DNA of 32,425 nt from Streptomyces sp. CBMA123 (GCF_014596465.1 NZ_MECK01000633.1:1-32425), one strand, 5' to 3'; counted from the first letter of the stretch, positions 17,199 through 24,602 are shown. Numbers and translations: made by a program. The notes: a model not told the origin generated them from the letters alone.

Positions 17199-17216
17199 TC
17201 TACAGTGTTGTAGATT
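17199..17216 (+). promoter_or_regulatory. TerD promoter -10 inside a palindrome
   Basis: TCTACA (17199-17204), GTGT, TGTAGA (17209-17214) is a perfect 6-bp inverted repeat. TAGATT (17211-17216), a good -10, is partly inside it, so a protein bound to the palindrome would block or guide polymerase. I see no standard -35. The rest of the 236-bp gap has only GC-rich inverted repeats such as GGGCGGG/CCCGCCC at 17164-17178. Confidence 0.5.
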
Positions 17217-17245
17217 CGTCCGCAGGGAGATCCGAGGAGGGCATT

Positions 17246-17821
17246 GTGGGAGTTTCGCTGGCCAAGGGCGGCAACGTCTCGCTGAGCAAGGAGGCGCCCG
17301 GTCTGAGCGCCGTGATCGTGGGTCTCGGCTGGGCCGTCCGCACCACCACCGGGGCCGACTACGACCTGGACGCCAGCGCGCTGCTCTGCAACGCGCTCGG
17401 CAAGGTCGTCTCGGACCAGCACTTCGTCTTCTTCAACAACCTCCGCAGCCCCGAGGGTTCGGTCGAGCACAGCGGCGACAACCTGACCGGCGGCGGCGAC
17501 GGCGACGACGAGCAGATCAAGGTCGACCTGGCCCGGGTGCCGGCCGACGTCGCCAAGGTGGTCTTCCCGGTGTCGATCTACGACGCCGACGCCCGGCTGC
17601 AGAACTTCGGCCAGGTCCGCAACGCCTTCATCCGGATCGTCAACCAGGCGAACGGCCAGGAGATCGCCCGCTACGACCTCACCGAGGACGCCTCCACCGA
17701 GACCGCCATGGTCTTCGGCGAGCTGTACCGCAACGGCGCCGAGTGGAAGTTCCGCGCGATAGGGCAGGGTTACGCCTCCGGTCTGCGCGGCATCGCCACC
17801 GACTACGGCGTCAACGTCTGA
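17246..17821 (+). CDS. terD: TerD-family stress protein
   Basis: 191 residues, the standard TerD length. VSLAKGGNVSLSKEAPGLS at the start, then GLGWAVRTTTGADYDLDASALL (calcium-binding Asp cluster), HFVFFNNLRSPEGSVEHSGDNLTGGGDGDDEQI, SIYDADARLQNFGQVRNAFIRI and FRAIGQGYASGLRGIATDYGV are all family hallmarks. TerD proteins bind calcium and are linked to tellurite resistance, stress and, in Streptomyces, differentiation; streptomycetes usually carry many copies, so a tellurite role is not implied here. GTG at 17246 follows GAGGAGG. It is monocistronic, with its own small terminator directly after the stop and a palindromic promoter upstream. The specific symbol is only a family label. Confidence 0.93.
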   Translation: MGVSLAKGGNVSLSKEAPGLSAVIVGLGWAVRTTTGADYDLDASALLCNALGKVVSDQHFVFFNNLRSPEGSVEHSGDNLTGGGDGDDEQIKVDLARVPADVAKVVFPVSIYDADARLQNFGQVRNAFIRIVNQANGQEIARYDLTEDASTETAMVFGELYRNGAEWKFRAIGQGYASGLRGIATDYGVNV

Positions 17822-17838
17822 TCCCTCGAAGGGATTTT
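17821..17838 (+). terminator. Intrinsic terminator of TerD
   Basis: ATCCCT (17821-17826) pairs with AGGGAT (17830-17835), 3-nt loop, and runs into TTTT. The stem begins at the last base of the stop codon. Confidence 0.65.
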
Positions 17839-17842
17839 GCCC

Positions 17843-17869
17843 GGGCGGGCCGGCTCAGCCGGTCCGCCC
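17843..17869. terminator. Bidirectional hairpin holding the monooxygenase stop codon
   Basis: GGGCGGGCCGGCT (17843-17855) pairs with AGCCGGTCCGCCC (17857-17869) with one G:U-type mismatch and a single central base. The stop codon of the minus-strand monooxygenase (17857-17855) lies at the tip of the hairpin. Confidence 0.6.
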
Positions 17870-19102
17870 GAGTGTGTGGCCGCCGAAACCCGCGCCGGTG
17901 GTGAGCTGTCGCCGCCACCAGGCGTCCATGGCCGGCCCGTCCATCGCCGACCAGTCCGGCGCCGCGGTGACCTGCGCCCGGCCCAGCGTGCGGCCCAGGT
18001 CCACCAACTCCAGCCCGGCGGCGGTCCGTTCGCGGTCGTACGCGGCCAGCAGCGGCTCCCAGGAGTCGCCGCCCAGCCGCAGCCCGGCCTGCTCGAAGGC
18101 ATGCGCGTCCTGCAGTGCCTTCACCGCGCCGCTGGTGTTGTGCGGGCGGACGATGGTCGCCGCGTCCCCGCCGATGAGCAGCCGCCCGGCGGTGCGGTGC
18201 GGGACGGCCAGGTCGTAGACCGGCTGCAGCAGGGTCCGTTCGGGTGGCGTCAGCGCGATCACGCCGGCCCAGTACGGCGGCAGCTGCCGCTCGGCGAACT
18301 CCCGCATCCCGGACAGCTGTTCGCCGGTGAGGGCGCCCGCGGCGACGGCGGTCGGGCCGTCCAGGCGCAGCCAGTCCGGGGTGGGCGCGTAGAAGACCCA
18401 GTTCACCAGGGTGCTCCCGGGGGCGAGCCCGGGGATGCGGTAGAGCACCACCTGGCCGCCGGGGTAGCAGACGGTGGCGCACTCGTCCTCCGGCCAGGCC
18501 GCGGCCCCGCCGGGCAGCCCGTCCAGCAGCGCGGAGTCGTAACTGCCGCGCCAGCACACGTATCCGGCGTACTCGGGCCCGGCCTGCGGGCAGACCGCGG
18601 CGCGGACCACCGACCGGTAGCCGTCCGCGCCGATCACCAGGTCGTACGGGGTGCGGGTGCCGTCGGCCCGCTCCGTCCAGGCGCCGTCCCGGTCGCCGCC
18701 CACCGCCGTCACGGTGGAGCCCATCCGGTACTCCACCGCCGCGGGCGCCCGCTCGCGCAGGGCCTGCCAGAGCACCGCCCAGTGGTGGGAGTGGAACGGG
18801 AACGGCTGGGCCCAGAGCAACCGCCCGCGCCCGTTCCCGCCGTCGCCCTCGCCGGCCGGCCCCCGGGTGACCCAGCGGCGCACGGTGAGCCGGTGGCGGC
18901 GGGTGTCCGGGGCCAGGTGGCCGGCGTCGACCAGCTCGGCGAAGCGGTCGTCGTGGGTGCAGATCCCCAGGCCGCGGTCCTCCAGCCGGGCGGGGCTGCG
19001 CTCCAGCACCACGACCCGCTCCGCGCCGAGCCGGGCCGCCGCCCCGGCGAAGGCGCTTCCGGCGATGCTGCCGCCGACCACGGCCACCGAGCCACCCCGC
19101 AC
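17855..19102 (-). CDS. FAD-dependent monooxygenase, dihydroxypyridine-hydroxylase-like
   Basis: 415 residues, group A flavin monooxygenase that would use NAD(P)H and oxygen to hydroxylate an aromatic substrate. FAD/ADP-binding VAVVGGSIAGSAFAGAAARLGA lies at 6-27 (GG-x-x-x-G form), LVIGADGYRSVVRAAV at about 160 (DG motif) and LLIGGDAATIVRPHNTSGAVKALQDA at about 290-315. The last replaces the usual GDAAHxxxP with GDAATIVRPH, as I recall for 2,6-dihydroxypyridine 3-hydroxylase relatives. The substrate is unknown. GTG at 19102 is chosen because AGGAGAGGGG lies 6 nt before it and the FAD motif follows at once; the longer frame to 19297 is Arg-rich and noncoding. It is convergent with TerD and divergent from the FadH-like gene. 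Confidence 0.87.
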   Translation of the reverse strand: MRGGSVAVVGGSIAGSAFAGAAARLGAERVVVLERSPARLEDRGLGICTHDDRFAELVDAGHLAPDTRRHRLTVRRWVTRGPAGEGDGGNGRGRLLWAQPFPFHSHHWAVLWQALRERAPAAVEYRMGSTVTAVGGDRDGAWTERADGTRTPYDLVIGADGYRSVVRAAVCPQAGPEYAGYVCWRGSYDSALLDGLPGGAAAWPEDECATVCYPGGQVVLYRIPGLAPGSTLVNWVFYAPTPDWLRLDGPTAVAAGALTGEQLSGMREFAERQLPPYWAGVIALTPPERTLLQPVYDLAVPHRTAGRLLIGGDAATIVRPHNTSGAVKALQDAHAFEQAGLRLGGDSWEPLLAAYDRERTAAGLELVDLGRTLGRAQVTAAPDWSAMDGPAMDAWWRRQLTTGAGFGGHTLGRTG

Positions 19103-19289
19103 GGTCGTCCCCTCTCCTGGGCCTTTCCCGGGTCCCTGCTGCGTCTCTGCTCCGTGCTGTGTCGCGCCTCTGCGCCGCCCCGCGGTGCCTCGGGCCCGGA
19201 CCGTCGGCACCCGCCTCCGTACCGTCGGGTGCGCGACGGCACGACGATACGCCGCCCGGCCGCGGCGCGCGGGGGCTTCTCCCTCGGCC

Positions 19290-19309
19290 CTATGCAACTA
19301 GTTGCATAG
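19290..19309. promoter_or_regulatory. Perfect 20-bp palindrome operator at fadH-like promoter
   Basis: CTATGCAACTAGTTGCATAG is a perfect palindrome, unusually AT-rich here. It contains TTGCAT (19302-19307), which with TACCCT (19326-19331) makes a promoter with an 18-nt spacer, about 42 nt before the fadH-like start. The symmetry suits a MarR- or TetR-type dimer; no such regulator gene is adjacent. Confidence 0.7.
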
Positions 19310-19372
19310 CATGTCGACCGTCCCCTACCCTGCGGTAACAAGCCCCACTGGCCGCCCCCTCAGGAGACGTCG

Positions 19373-21415
19373 ATGAGTTCGACCCCCGGCAGCAGCCGCT
19401 ACCCGCACCTGCTCAGCCCGCTCGACCTCGGCTTCACCACCCTCCCCAACCGGGTGGTCATGGGCTCGATGCACGTCGGCCTGGAGGAGGCCCCCGGCGG
19501 CTACCGGCGGATGGCCGCGTTCTACGCCGAACGCGCCCGCGGCGGCGTCGGCCTGATCGTCACCGGCGGCATCGCCCCCAACGAGGCCGGGCGCCCCTGG
19601 GAGGGCGGCGCCATGCTGACCACCGAGGCGGAGGCCGACGAGCACCGGGTGGTCACCGACGCCGTGCACGCCGCCGGCGGGAAGATCGCCCTGCAGATCC
19701 TGCACTTCGGCCGCTACGCCTACCACCGCGACCTGGTCGCCCCCAGCGCCCTCCAGGCCCCGATCAGCCCGTTCGTGCCCAACGAGCTCACCGCCGAACA
19801 GGTCGAGCAGACCATCGAGGACTTCGCCCGCTGCGCCGAACTCGCCCACCGGGCCGGCTACGACGGCGTCGAGATCATGGGCTCCGAGGGCTACCTGGTC
19901 AACGAGTTCGTCGTCGCCGCCACCAACCACCGCCAGGACGAGTGGGGCGGCCCCTACGAGAACCGGATGCGCTTCCCGGTGGAGATCGTCCGCCGGGTCC
20001 GCGAGCGGGTCGGCGAGGACTTCATCATCGTCTACCGGCTCTCCATGCTCGACCTCGTCCCCGGCGGCTCCACCCTCGACGAGGTGGTCCGGCTCGCCCA
20101 GGCCGTCGAAGCCGCCGGCGCGAGCATCATCAACACCGGCATCGGCTGGCACGAGGCCCGCATCCCCACCATCGCCACCTTCGTGCCGCGCGGCGCCTTC
20201 GCCTGGGTCACCCAGCGGGTGATGGGCCAGGTCGGCATTCCGCTGGTCACCACCAACCGCATCAACACCCCCGAGATCGCCGAGCAGTTGCTCGCCGACG
20301 GCTGCGCCGACCTGGTCTCGATGGCCCGCCCGCTGCTCGCCGACGCCGACTTCGTCGCCAAGGCGCGTGAGGACCGCGCGGACGCCATCAACACCTGCAT
20401 CGGCTGCAACCAGGCCTGCCTGGACCACACCTTCAACCTCCAGATCACCTCCTGCCTGGTCAACCCGCGCGCCTGCCACGAGACCGAACTCGTCCTCGCC
20501 CCCACCAAGGTGCGCAAGTCCATCGGCGTCGTCGGCGCCGGACCGGCCGGCCTCGCCTTCGCCGTCTCCGCCGCCGAACGCGGCCACAGCGTCACGCTCT
20601 ACGACGCCGCCGACAGCATCGGCGGCCAGCTGAACATCGCCCGCCGGATCCCCGGCAAGGAGGAGTTCGACGAGACGCTGCGCTACTACCGCACCCGGCT
20701 GGCCGAGTTGGGCGTCACCCAGCGCCTCGGCGCCGTCATCACCGCCGAACAGCTCGCCGCGGCGGAGCACCAGGAGATCGTCCTCGCCACCGGCGTCACG
20801 CCCCGGACCCCCGCCGACATCCCGGGAATCGACCACCCCAGCGTGCTCGGCTACCTCGACGTGCTGCGCGACGGCGCGCCGGTCGGCGAGCGGGTCGCCA
20901 TCCTCGGCGCCGGCGGGATCGGCTTCGACGTGGCCGAGTTCCTCACCGACCAGGGCGACCAGGCGAGCCTCAACCCGCCGGTGTTCCAGGCGAAGTGGGG
21001 CATCGACCCGGAGTACCGCGAGCGCGGCGGCCTGCGCGCCCCCGAGCGGCCGAAGCCCCCGCGCAGCGTCCACCTGCTGCAGCGCAAGACCGGCAAGGTC
21101 GGCGCCGGACTCGGCAAGACCACCGGCTGGATCCACCGCACCGAACTCAAGCACCGCGGCGTGGTGATGGTCCCCGGCGTCTCCTACGACCTCATCGACG
21201 ACGCCGGACTCCACTACACCGTCGACGGCGAACGCCAACTCCTGCCCGTGGACACCGTGGTGCTCTGCACCGGCCAGGAGCCGCGCCGCGACCTCGACGA
21301 GGCGCTGCGCGAGCGCGGCCTGTCCGTGCACGTCATCGGCGGCGCCGACGTGGCCGCCGAACTGGACGCCAAGCGGGCCATCAAGCAGGGGACGGAACTG
21401 GCCGCGACCATCTGA
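19373..21415 (+). CDS. FadH-type NADPH-dependent 2,4-dienoyl-CoA reductase / ene-reductase
   Basis: 680 residues in the typical FadH layout. An OYE-like FMN barrel fills about 1-350 (LPNRVVMGSMHVGLEE, IALQILHFGRYA, GYDGVEIMGSEGYLVNEF, DLVSMARPLLADADFV). A 4Fe-4S site follows, CIGCNQACLDHTFNLQITSC, spacing C-x2-C-x3-C-x11-C, then an FAD fold VVGAGPAGLAFAVSAAERG and an NADPH fold VAILGAGGIGFDVAEFL. Such enzymes reduce 2,4-dienoyl-CoA in oxidation of unsaturated fatty acids, or other activated alkenes. ATG at 19373 has CAGGAGA 7 nt before it. The gene is divergent from the monooxygenase and is followed by twin hairpins. The symmetrical operator in its promoter suggests ligand-induced expression. 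Confidence 0.92.
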   Translation: MSSTPGSSRYPHLLSPLDLGFTTLPNRVVMGSMHVGLEEAPGGYRRMAAFYAERARGGVGLIVTGGIAPNEAGRPWEGGAMLTTEAEADEHRVVTDAVHAAGGKIALQILHFGRYAYHRDLVAPSALQAPISPFVPNELTAEQVEQTIEDFARCAELAHRAGYDGVEIMGSEGYLVNEFVVAATNHRQDEWGGPYENRMRFPVEIVRRVRERVGEDFIIVYRLSMLDLVPGGSTLDEVVRLAQAVEAAGASIINTGIGWHEARIPTIATFVPRGAFAWVTQRVMGQVGIPLVTTNRINTPEIAEQLLADGCADLVSMARPLLADADFVAKAREDRADAINTCIGCNQACLDHTFNLQITSCLVNPRACHETELVLAPTKVRKSIGVVGAGPAGLAFAVSAAERGHSVTLYDAADSIGGQLNIARRIPGKEEFDETLRYYRTRLAELGVTQRLGAVITAEQLAAAEHQEIVLATGVTPRTPADIPGIDHPSVLGYLDVLRDGAPVGERVAILGAGGIGFDVAEFLTDQGDQASLNPPVFQAKWGIDPEYRERGGLRAPERPKPPRSVHLLQRKTGKVGAGLGKTTGWIHRTELKHRGVVMVPGVSYDLIDDAGLHYTVDGERQLLPVDTVVLCTGQEPRRDLDEALRERGLSVHVIGGADVAAELDAKRAIKQGTELAATI

Positions 21416-21418
21416 CGT

Positions 21419-21474
21419 CGGGCAGCCGGGGGGCTGCCCGGCGCGCCGGGCCCGCGGCACCACGCCGCGGGCCC
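21419..21474 (+). terminator. Twin-hairpin terminator after fadH-like gene
   Basis: CGGGCAGCC/GGCTGCCCG (21419-21440, 4-nt G loop) is followed by GGGCCCGCGGC/GCCGCGGGCCC (21448-21474, 5-nt loop). Both stems are perfect. The remaining gap to 21581 holds GGGACA/TGTCCC (21535-21554) and no clear promoter. Confidence 0.8.
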
Positions 21475-21581
21475 CACCGCCGCCCGCGCTGACCTGCGAG
21501 GATGTGCGCCCGCGCGCCGTGCCCGAGCCCCGGTGGGACACTGGTGGCTGTCCCTGCCCGACCACTCGACCGGGGGCCAGC

Positions 21582-22334
21582 ATGTCCCTCCCGAGGCCAC
21601 TCCACGCCCTCACCGCCGCGGTCCTGGTCGCGGCGGCCACCCTGGGCCCGGCGGGCGCCGCCGGCGCCGCGTCCGCCCAGTCGCTGCCCTCCGCCGACCA
21701 GCTGAAGTCGGCGCTGCTCACCGCGAACGACCTCGGCCCGGGCTACACCGAGGCGCCCGCCACCGCGAGCCCCAGCCCCAGCCCCAGCCCCAGCGCCACC
21801 CCGACCCCCGTCAGCGGCTGCGACGCGCTCAGCGCCCTCATCAACCTGCACGCCACGACGCCCGGCCCCGAGGCCCCGAGCGCCGAGACCGAACTGGACG
21901 GCCAGGACGGCAACCCGATGGTCACCGAGGCCCTCACCGCCGAGGACCCGGCCCGGCTCACCACCGACTTCAACACCGCCGCCGACGCGCTCAGGACCTG
22001 CCACACCATCACCTTCAACGCCGGCGTCGGGGACACGGTGACCTTCACCGTCACCCCGGTCACCCTCGGCGACCGCCCGGACGCCCCCGCCGCGCGCCTC
22101 GACGGCACCCTCGCCGGCGTCCAGCTCAGCGCCTTCGTCGGCGTCGAACGCTTCGGCACCGTCGGCCTCGCCTACGGCTACTTCCAACGCCAGGGCGCCG
22201 ACCCCCAGGCCGCCTCGATGCAGTACCGCAGCGCCGTCGCCAAGATCGAACGCACCCTCGGCACCACCGCCGGCAGCACCACCCCACCCACCGCCACCGC
22301 CACCGCCACCGCCACTCAGGGCATGTCGGTCTGA
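21582..22334 (+). CDS. Secreted protein of unknown function
   Basis: 250 residues. Sec signal peptide at 1-31 (PRPLHALTAAVLVAAATLG, then AGAASA); no lipobox Cys. The mature protein starts SLPSADQLKSALLTANDLGPGYTEA, a pattern I associate with extracellular sensor-like domains of streptomycete lipoproteins and PknH-type kinases, but this is not secure. A SPSPSPSPSATPTP linker follows (about 65-78), then a domain with just two cysteines (SGCDAL and LRTCHT), which probably form a disulfide, and a Thr/Ala repeat tail (TATATATAT). ATG at 21582 is chosen for the signal peptide; the ribosome binding site is weak (GGGGG). It is monocistronic, with its own 14-bp-stem terminator. Confidence 0.78.
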   Translation: MSLPRPLHALTAAVLVAAATLGPAGAAGAASAQSLPSADQLKSALLTANDLGPGYTEAPATASPSPSPSPSATPTPVSGCDALSALINLHATTPGPEAPSAETELDGQDGNPMVTEALTAEDPARLTTDFNTAADALRTCHTITFNAGVGDTVTFTVTPVTLGDRPDAPAARLDGTLAGVQLSAFVGVERFGTVGLAYGYFQRQGADPQAASMQYRSAVAKIERTLGTTAGSTTPPTATATATATQGMSV

Positions 22335-22350
22335 GCACCGGGACACCCAC

Positions 22351-22389
22351 CGCGGCCCCCGTCGGGCACCTCGCTCGACGGGGGCCGCG
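22351..22389 (+). terminator. Terminator of secreted-protein gene
   Basis: Perfect 14-bp stem, CGCGGCCCCCGTCG (22351-22364) with CGACGGGGGCCGCG (22376-22389), 11-nt loop, 17 nt after the stop. Confidence 0.85.
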
Positions 22390-22445
22390 CTGCGGTCGAT
22401 CAGCACCAGGGACGTTCCGGCCCGTCCCGGGAACCGGCCGTTCGC

Positions 22446-22484
22446 GGGACGGGCGGCCGCACCCCCGTGGCGGCCGCCCGTCCC
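22446..22484 (-). terminator. Terminator of hydrolase gene
   Basis: Perfect 15-bp stem, GGGACGGGCGGCCGC (22446-22460) with GCGGCCGCCCGTCCC (22470-22484), 9-nt loop. It lies 18 nt after the minus-strand hydrolase stop and faces the terminator of the convergent gene. Confidence 0.8.
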
Positions 22485-22502
22485 CGTCGTCCAGGTCCGG
22501 TG

Positions 22503-23732
22503 CTACGGGAGGAACCTGACCTCCGGGAACGTCGGGGACGGCCCGTCGAGGAGGGCGCCGCGGCGGTGGCGGAGGTGGCGGTCGAAGAAGGCGAGCGGGT
22601 AGGACTGCTGGATGGCGATGCCACGCTCGGGGGCGAGGGTGCCGACCTGCTGCTGGATCTGCTGCTCGCTCATCCCGAGCAGCTTTCCGGCCTGGGGGAT
22701 CAGCGTCATGTTGTCGCCGTACGAGTTGTGGATGGCGCCGTCGGCCTGGATGTCGAGCCGCCAGCCGCGCAGATGGGTCCAGAAGGTCTCGGCCTCCGAG
22801 CCCGGGGTGCGGGGCCAGACGGCCGTCATCATCAGGAACGGCCGGTCCAGGTCGGTGGTGATGGTCGGGATCATCGGCCCGTCCAGGCTGAGCCCGGCCC
22901 GGATGCGGCGGTCGACGACCGCGGTCTGCGCGGTGACGCTGCCGCCCTTGGACCAGCCGAACATGCCGATGCGCTGCGGGTCGAGGGCGCCGAGCAGGCC
23001 CTCGGGGAGGTCGCGGCCGTCGGCGTCGGGATTGCGGCCGGCGGCGAGCGCTTCGACGCAGTCCAGCACGAAGCGGAAGTCCGGGACGAACGCGAGCACG
23101 CCGGTGTCGGCCTTCGGGTCCGTGCCCGGGGTGACCACGGGGCCGCCGGGGAACTGGGTGAAGGCGTCGTGCGGGAAGTCGACGGTGATCACGACGTAGC
23201 CGTGGCTGGCGAGCTCCTGGACGATGACGGTGTGGTCGCCCCGGTGGCTGTGCGCGCCGTGCGCGTAGAGGACGACGGGCAGCCGGTGGCCGGAGCGGTG
23301 CACGGGTGCGCCCACGTGCCCGGAGGTGAGCGGAGCGAGCGAGAGCGGGAGCGGGTAGCCGACGTCGTCGAGGAAGGCCTGCATCGGGCCGTCGGCCAGC
23401 CAGGGGGCGAGCGGGAGTCCGTCCGTCTGCCGGGCGGGGTACCAGACGCCGGCCATCAGCTCGCGGTAGCGGCCGGCGCCGGCGACCGGGTCCGGCCGGG
23501 AGGTGTCGCGCAGGTGGAGGGCGACCGTGCCGACGCGGTGCGGGCCGGTGGGCTCGGGCAGGGTGAGCCGCCCGGGGGTGCCGCCGGGCGCCGGGGTGGG
23601 GGCCGGGGTGGGGGCGTCCGCCCGGGCGGTGGAGGCCAGGCCGAGCGGGGCGGCGACGCCCAGGGCCAGTGCGGTGCCCAGCACGCGACGGCGGGTCGGT
23701 CCGGTGGAGCTGGTGAACGGCGTGGTGTCCAT
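22503..23732 (-). CDS. Tat-exported alpha/beta hydrolase, PAF-acetylhydrolase-like
   Basis: 409 residues. Twin-arginine signal TRRRVLGTALALGVAAPLG with an alanine cleavage region ending near 38, then a Pro-rich segment. The alpha/beta-hydrolase domain shows LMAGVWYPAR, LPVVLYAHGAHSHRG (oxyanion region), YVVITVDFPHDAF, the nucleophile elbow GMFGWSKGGS (G-x-S-x-G with the active Ser about 270), a probable acid in LSLDGPM and a probable His in GAIHNSYGD near 345. This set matches the plasma-type platelet-activating-factor acetylhydrolase/chlorophyllase-like family, so it may cleave short ester bonds of lipids or polyesters outside the cell. ATG at 23732 has no clear ribosome binding site, so the transcript may be leaderless; no promoter was identified. 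Convergent with the secreted-protein gene. Confidence 0.87.
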   Translation of the reverse strand: MDTTPFTSSTGPTRRRVLGTALALGVAAPLGLASTARADAPTPAPTPAPGGTPGRLTLPEPTGPHRVGTVALHLRDTSRPDPVAGAGRYRELMAGVWYPARQTDGLPLAPWLADGPMQAFLDDVGYPLPLSLAPLTSGHVGAPVHRSGHRLPVVLYAHGAHSHRGDHTVIVQELASHGYVVITVDFPHDAFTQFPGGPVVTPGTDPKADTGVLAFVPDFRFVLDCVEALAAGRNPDADGRDLPEGLLGALDPQRIGMFGWSKGGSVTAQTAVVDRRIRAGLSLDGPMIPTITTDLDRPFLMMTAVWPRTPGSEAETFWTHLRGWRLDIQADGAIHNSYGDNMTLIPQAGKLLGMSEQQIQQQVGTLAPERGIAIQQSYPLAFFDRHLRHRRGALLDGPSPTFPEVRFLP

Positions 23733-23856
23733 GCGGAGGACGCTGTCACGCGGCGCGGGGGAGCGGCATCGGCCCACCGATTGATCTCCCGGCGGCCCGC
23801 ATTGGCCCACGGGTTTACATCCCCGGGCTGATGCGACGTCAGTCGTGGAACGGAGA

Positions 23857-23889
23857 GAGTGGGAAGTCGGCCCGGCCGACTTCCCACTC
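23857..23889 (-). terminator. Terminator of the 120-aa gene
   Basis: Perfect 16-bp stem, GAGTGGGAAGTCGGCC (23857-23872) and GGCCGACTTCCCACTC (23874-23889) around one base. It begins 28 nt after the stop of the minus-strand gene. Confidence 0.8.
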
Positions 23890-23917
23890 CCGTTGTTCTC
23901 CGCGCGTCGGGGTCCGC

Positions 23918-24280
23918 TCAGTTGAAGACCAGGACGTCGGTGCGCATCGGCAGCGAGCTGCCCCAGTCGATGTTGATCTTGAAGGTGACCACCCCGTTCC
24001 CGGGGGCGATGCTCGACACCTGGAGGGCGGCGGCGCCGACGAAGCGGTGGCCGTTGGCGTCGATCTCGGAGGCGGTGATGACGACGGTCGAGTCGACCCC
24101 GATGACGTTCCACGGGAGCTGCAGGTTGAACACCCCGTGCGACGGGGTCCAGGTCCACCAGGCCCGCCACACGGCGCCGACGTTGCCGCCGATCGCCGCG
24201 AGGTCCTGTCCGTGGCTGGTGGGCTGGGAGCTGCCCGCGATCTGCGGGATCTCGGAGGCGGAGGATTCGGCTGCGGTCAT
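23918..24280 (-). CDS. Orphan 120-aa beta-rich protein under a BldM-like site
   Basis: 120 residues that I do not recognise. No signal peptide and no membrane helix. A Ser/Gln-rich first 40 residues is followed by VWRAWWTWTPSHGVFNLQLPWNVIG (Trp-rich; four Trp within the segment), then regular beta-like strands (TVVITASEID, HRFVGAAALQVSSI, VVTFKINIDWG, MRTDVLVFN). It looks like a compact beta sandwich, possibly a binding or structural protein. AAGGAGT precedes the ATG at 24280. A promoter (TTGCCG 24360-24355, GACACT 24336-24331) sits directly downstream of a BldM-like palindrome, a 9-bp-stem hairpin lies in the leader, and a strong terminator follows. All this supports a well-regulated, possibly developmental gene. 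Confidence 0.75.
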   Translation of the reverse strand: MTAAESSASEIPQIAGSSQPTSHGQDLAAIGGNVGAVWRAWWTWTPSHGVFNLQLPWNVIGVDSTVVITASEIDANGHRFVGAAALQVSSIAPGNGVVTFKINIDWGSSLPMRTDVLVFN

Positions 24281-24299
24281 GGCGGCACTCCTTACGCCG

Positions 24300-24320
24300 G
24301 GAGAGCCCGACGGGCTCTCC
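24300..24320 (-). promoter_or_regulatory. Leader hairpin of the 120-aa gene
   Basis: GGAGAGCCC/GGGCTCTCC, perfect 9-bp stem with a 3-nt loop. It would form the very 5' end of the transcript predicted to begin near 24324, just ahead of the ribosome binding site; mRNA stabilisation or translational control are possible roles. Confidence 0.5.
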
Positions 24321-24330
24321 GATTACTCCG

Positions 24331-24360
24331 AGTGTCGGTCAGTGTGCGGAGCGTCGGCAA
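24331..24360 (-). promoter_or_regulatory. Promoter of the 120-aa gene
   Basis: Minus strand TTGCCG (24360-24355), 18-nt spacer, GACACT (24336-24331). The -35 directly abuts the BldM-like palindrome at 24361-24376. Confidence 0.5.
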
Positions 24361-24602
24361 TCACTCGTGCGAGTGAATCCCCGTGCTTCGTCGGCGTGTC
24401 GCTGGCGTCGGCACTCAGGGCTCATTGGGAGGTGTCGACTCGCTGGACCGGTGCCGGAGGCTGGGCCGACCGCGCGCCCGATCACCTCCTCCGCCGAGGA
24501 CACCCGCCACGACGTCACCCGCTCCTCGTGCGCCAGGCCCTCCGAGGCCTCCCGCCGGAACACACACCGCACCGGGTACCAGGACGCCTCCGCCGCTGCC
24601 AT
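24339..24602 (-). pseudogene. Small gene, probably truncated or decayed
   Basis: 87-residue frame. The ATG at 24602 has GAGGAGA at good spacing, and the first 40 residues look like real protein: SWYPVRCVFRREASEGLAHE and ERVTSWRVSSAEEVIGRA, which recall small streptomycete proteins of the DUF4288 kind (low certainty). After residue about 45 the composition turns Pro/Arg/Ser-rich and unlike any family continuation, and neither other frame restores it. The 3' part also overlaps the promoter and BldM-like site of the 120-aa gene. I infer that the 3' half was lost. It could still be an intact unrelated gene. No clear promoter. Confidence 0.4.
24361..24376. promoter_or_regulatory. Second BldM-like 16-bp palindrome
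   Basis: Read on the minus strand it is TCACTCGCACGAGTGA. It differs from the 7348-7363 site (TCACCCGCACGGGTGA) only by a symmetrical C/T-G/A pair, and fits the recalled BldM consensus with one substitution per arm. Its centre is about 45 nt before the predicted transcription start, a position used by activators. Confidence 0.6.

Noticed and set aside
18864..18870. CGGGTGA half-site in the monooxygenase gene as a WhiI-BldM site
   Set aside because: It lies inside coding sequence and lacks the rest of the consensus; expected by chance in this base composition.
19103..19297. 65-residue N-terminal extension of the FAD monooxygenase
   Set aside because: Arg-rich, with no ribosome binding site; GTG 19102 has a strong one and leads straight into the FAD motif. 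The extension would also end at the fadH operator.
22280..22320. ACCGCC-type short repeats at the end of the secreted-protein gene, considered as a regulatory repeat
   Set aside because: They encode a Thr/Ala tail, a common low-complexity end in secreted streptomycete proteins.
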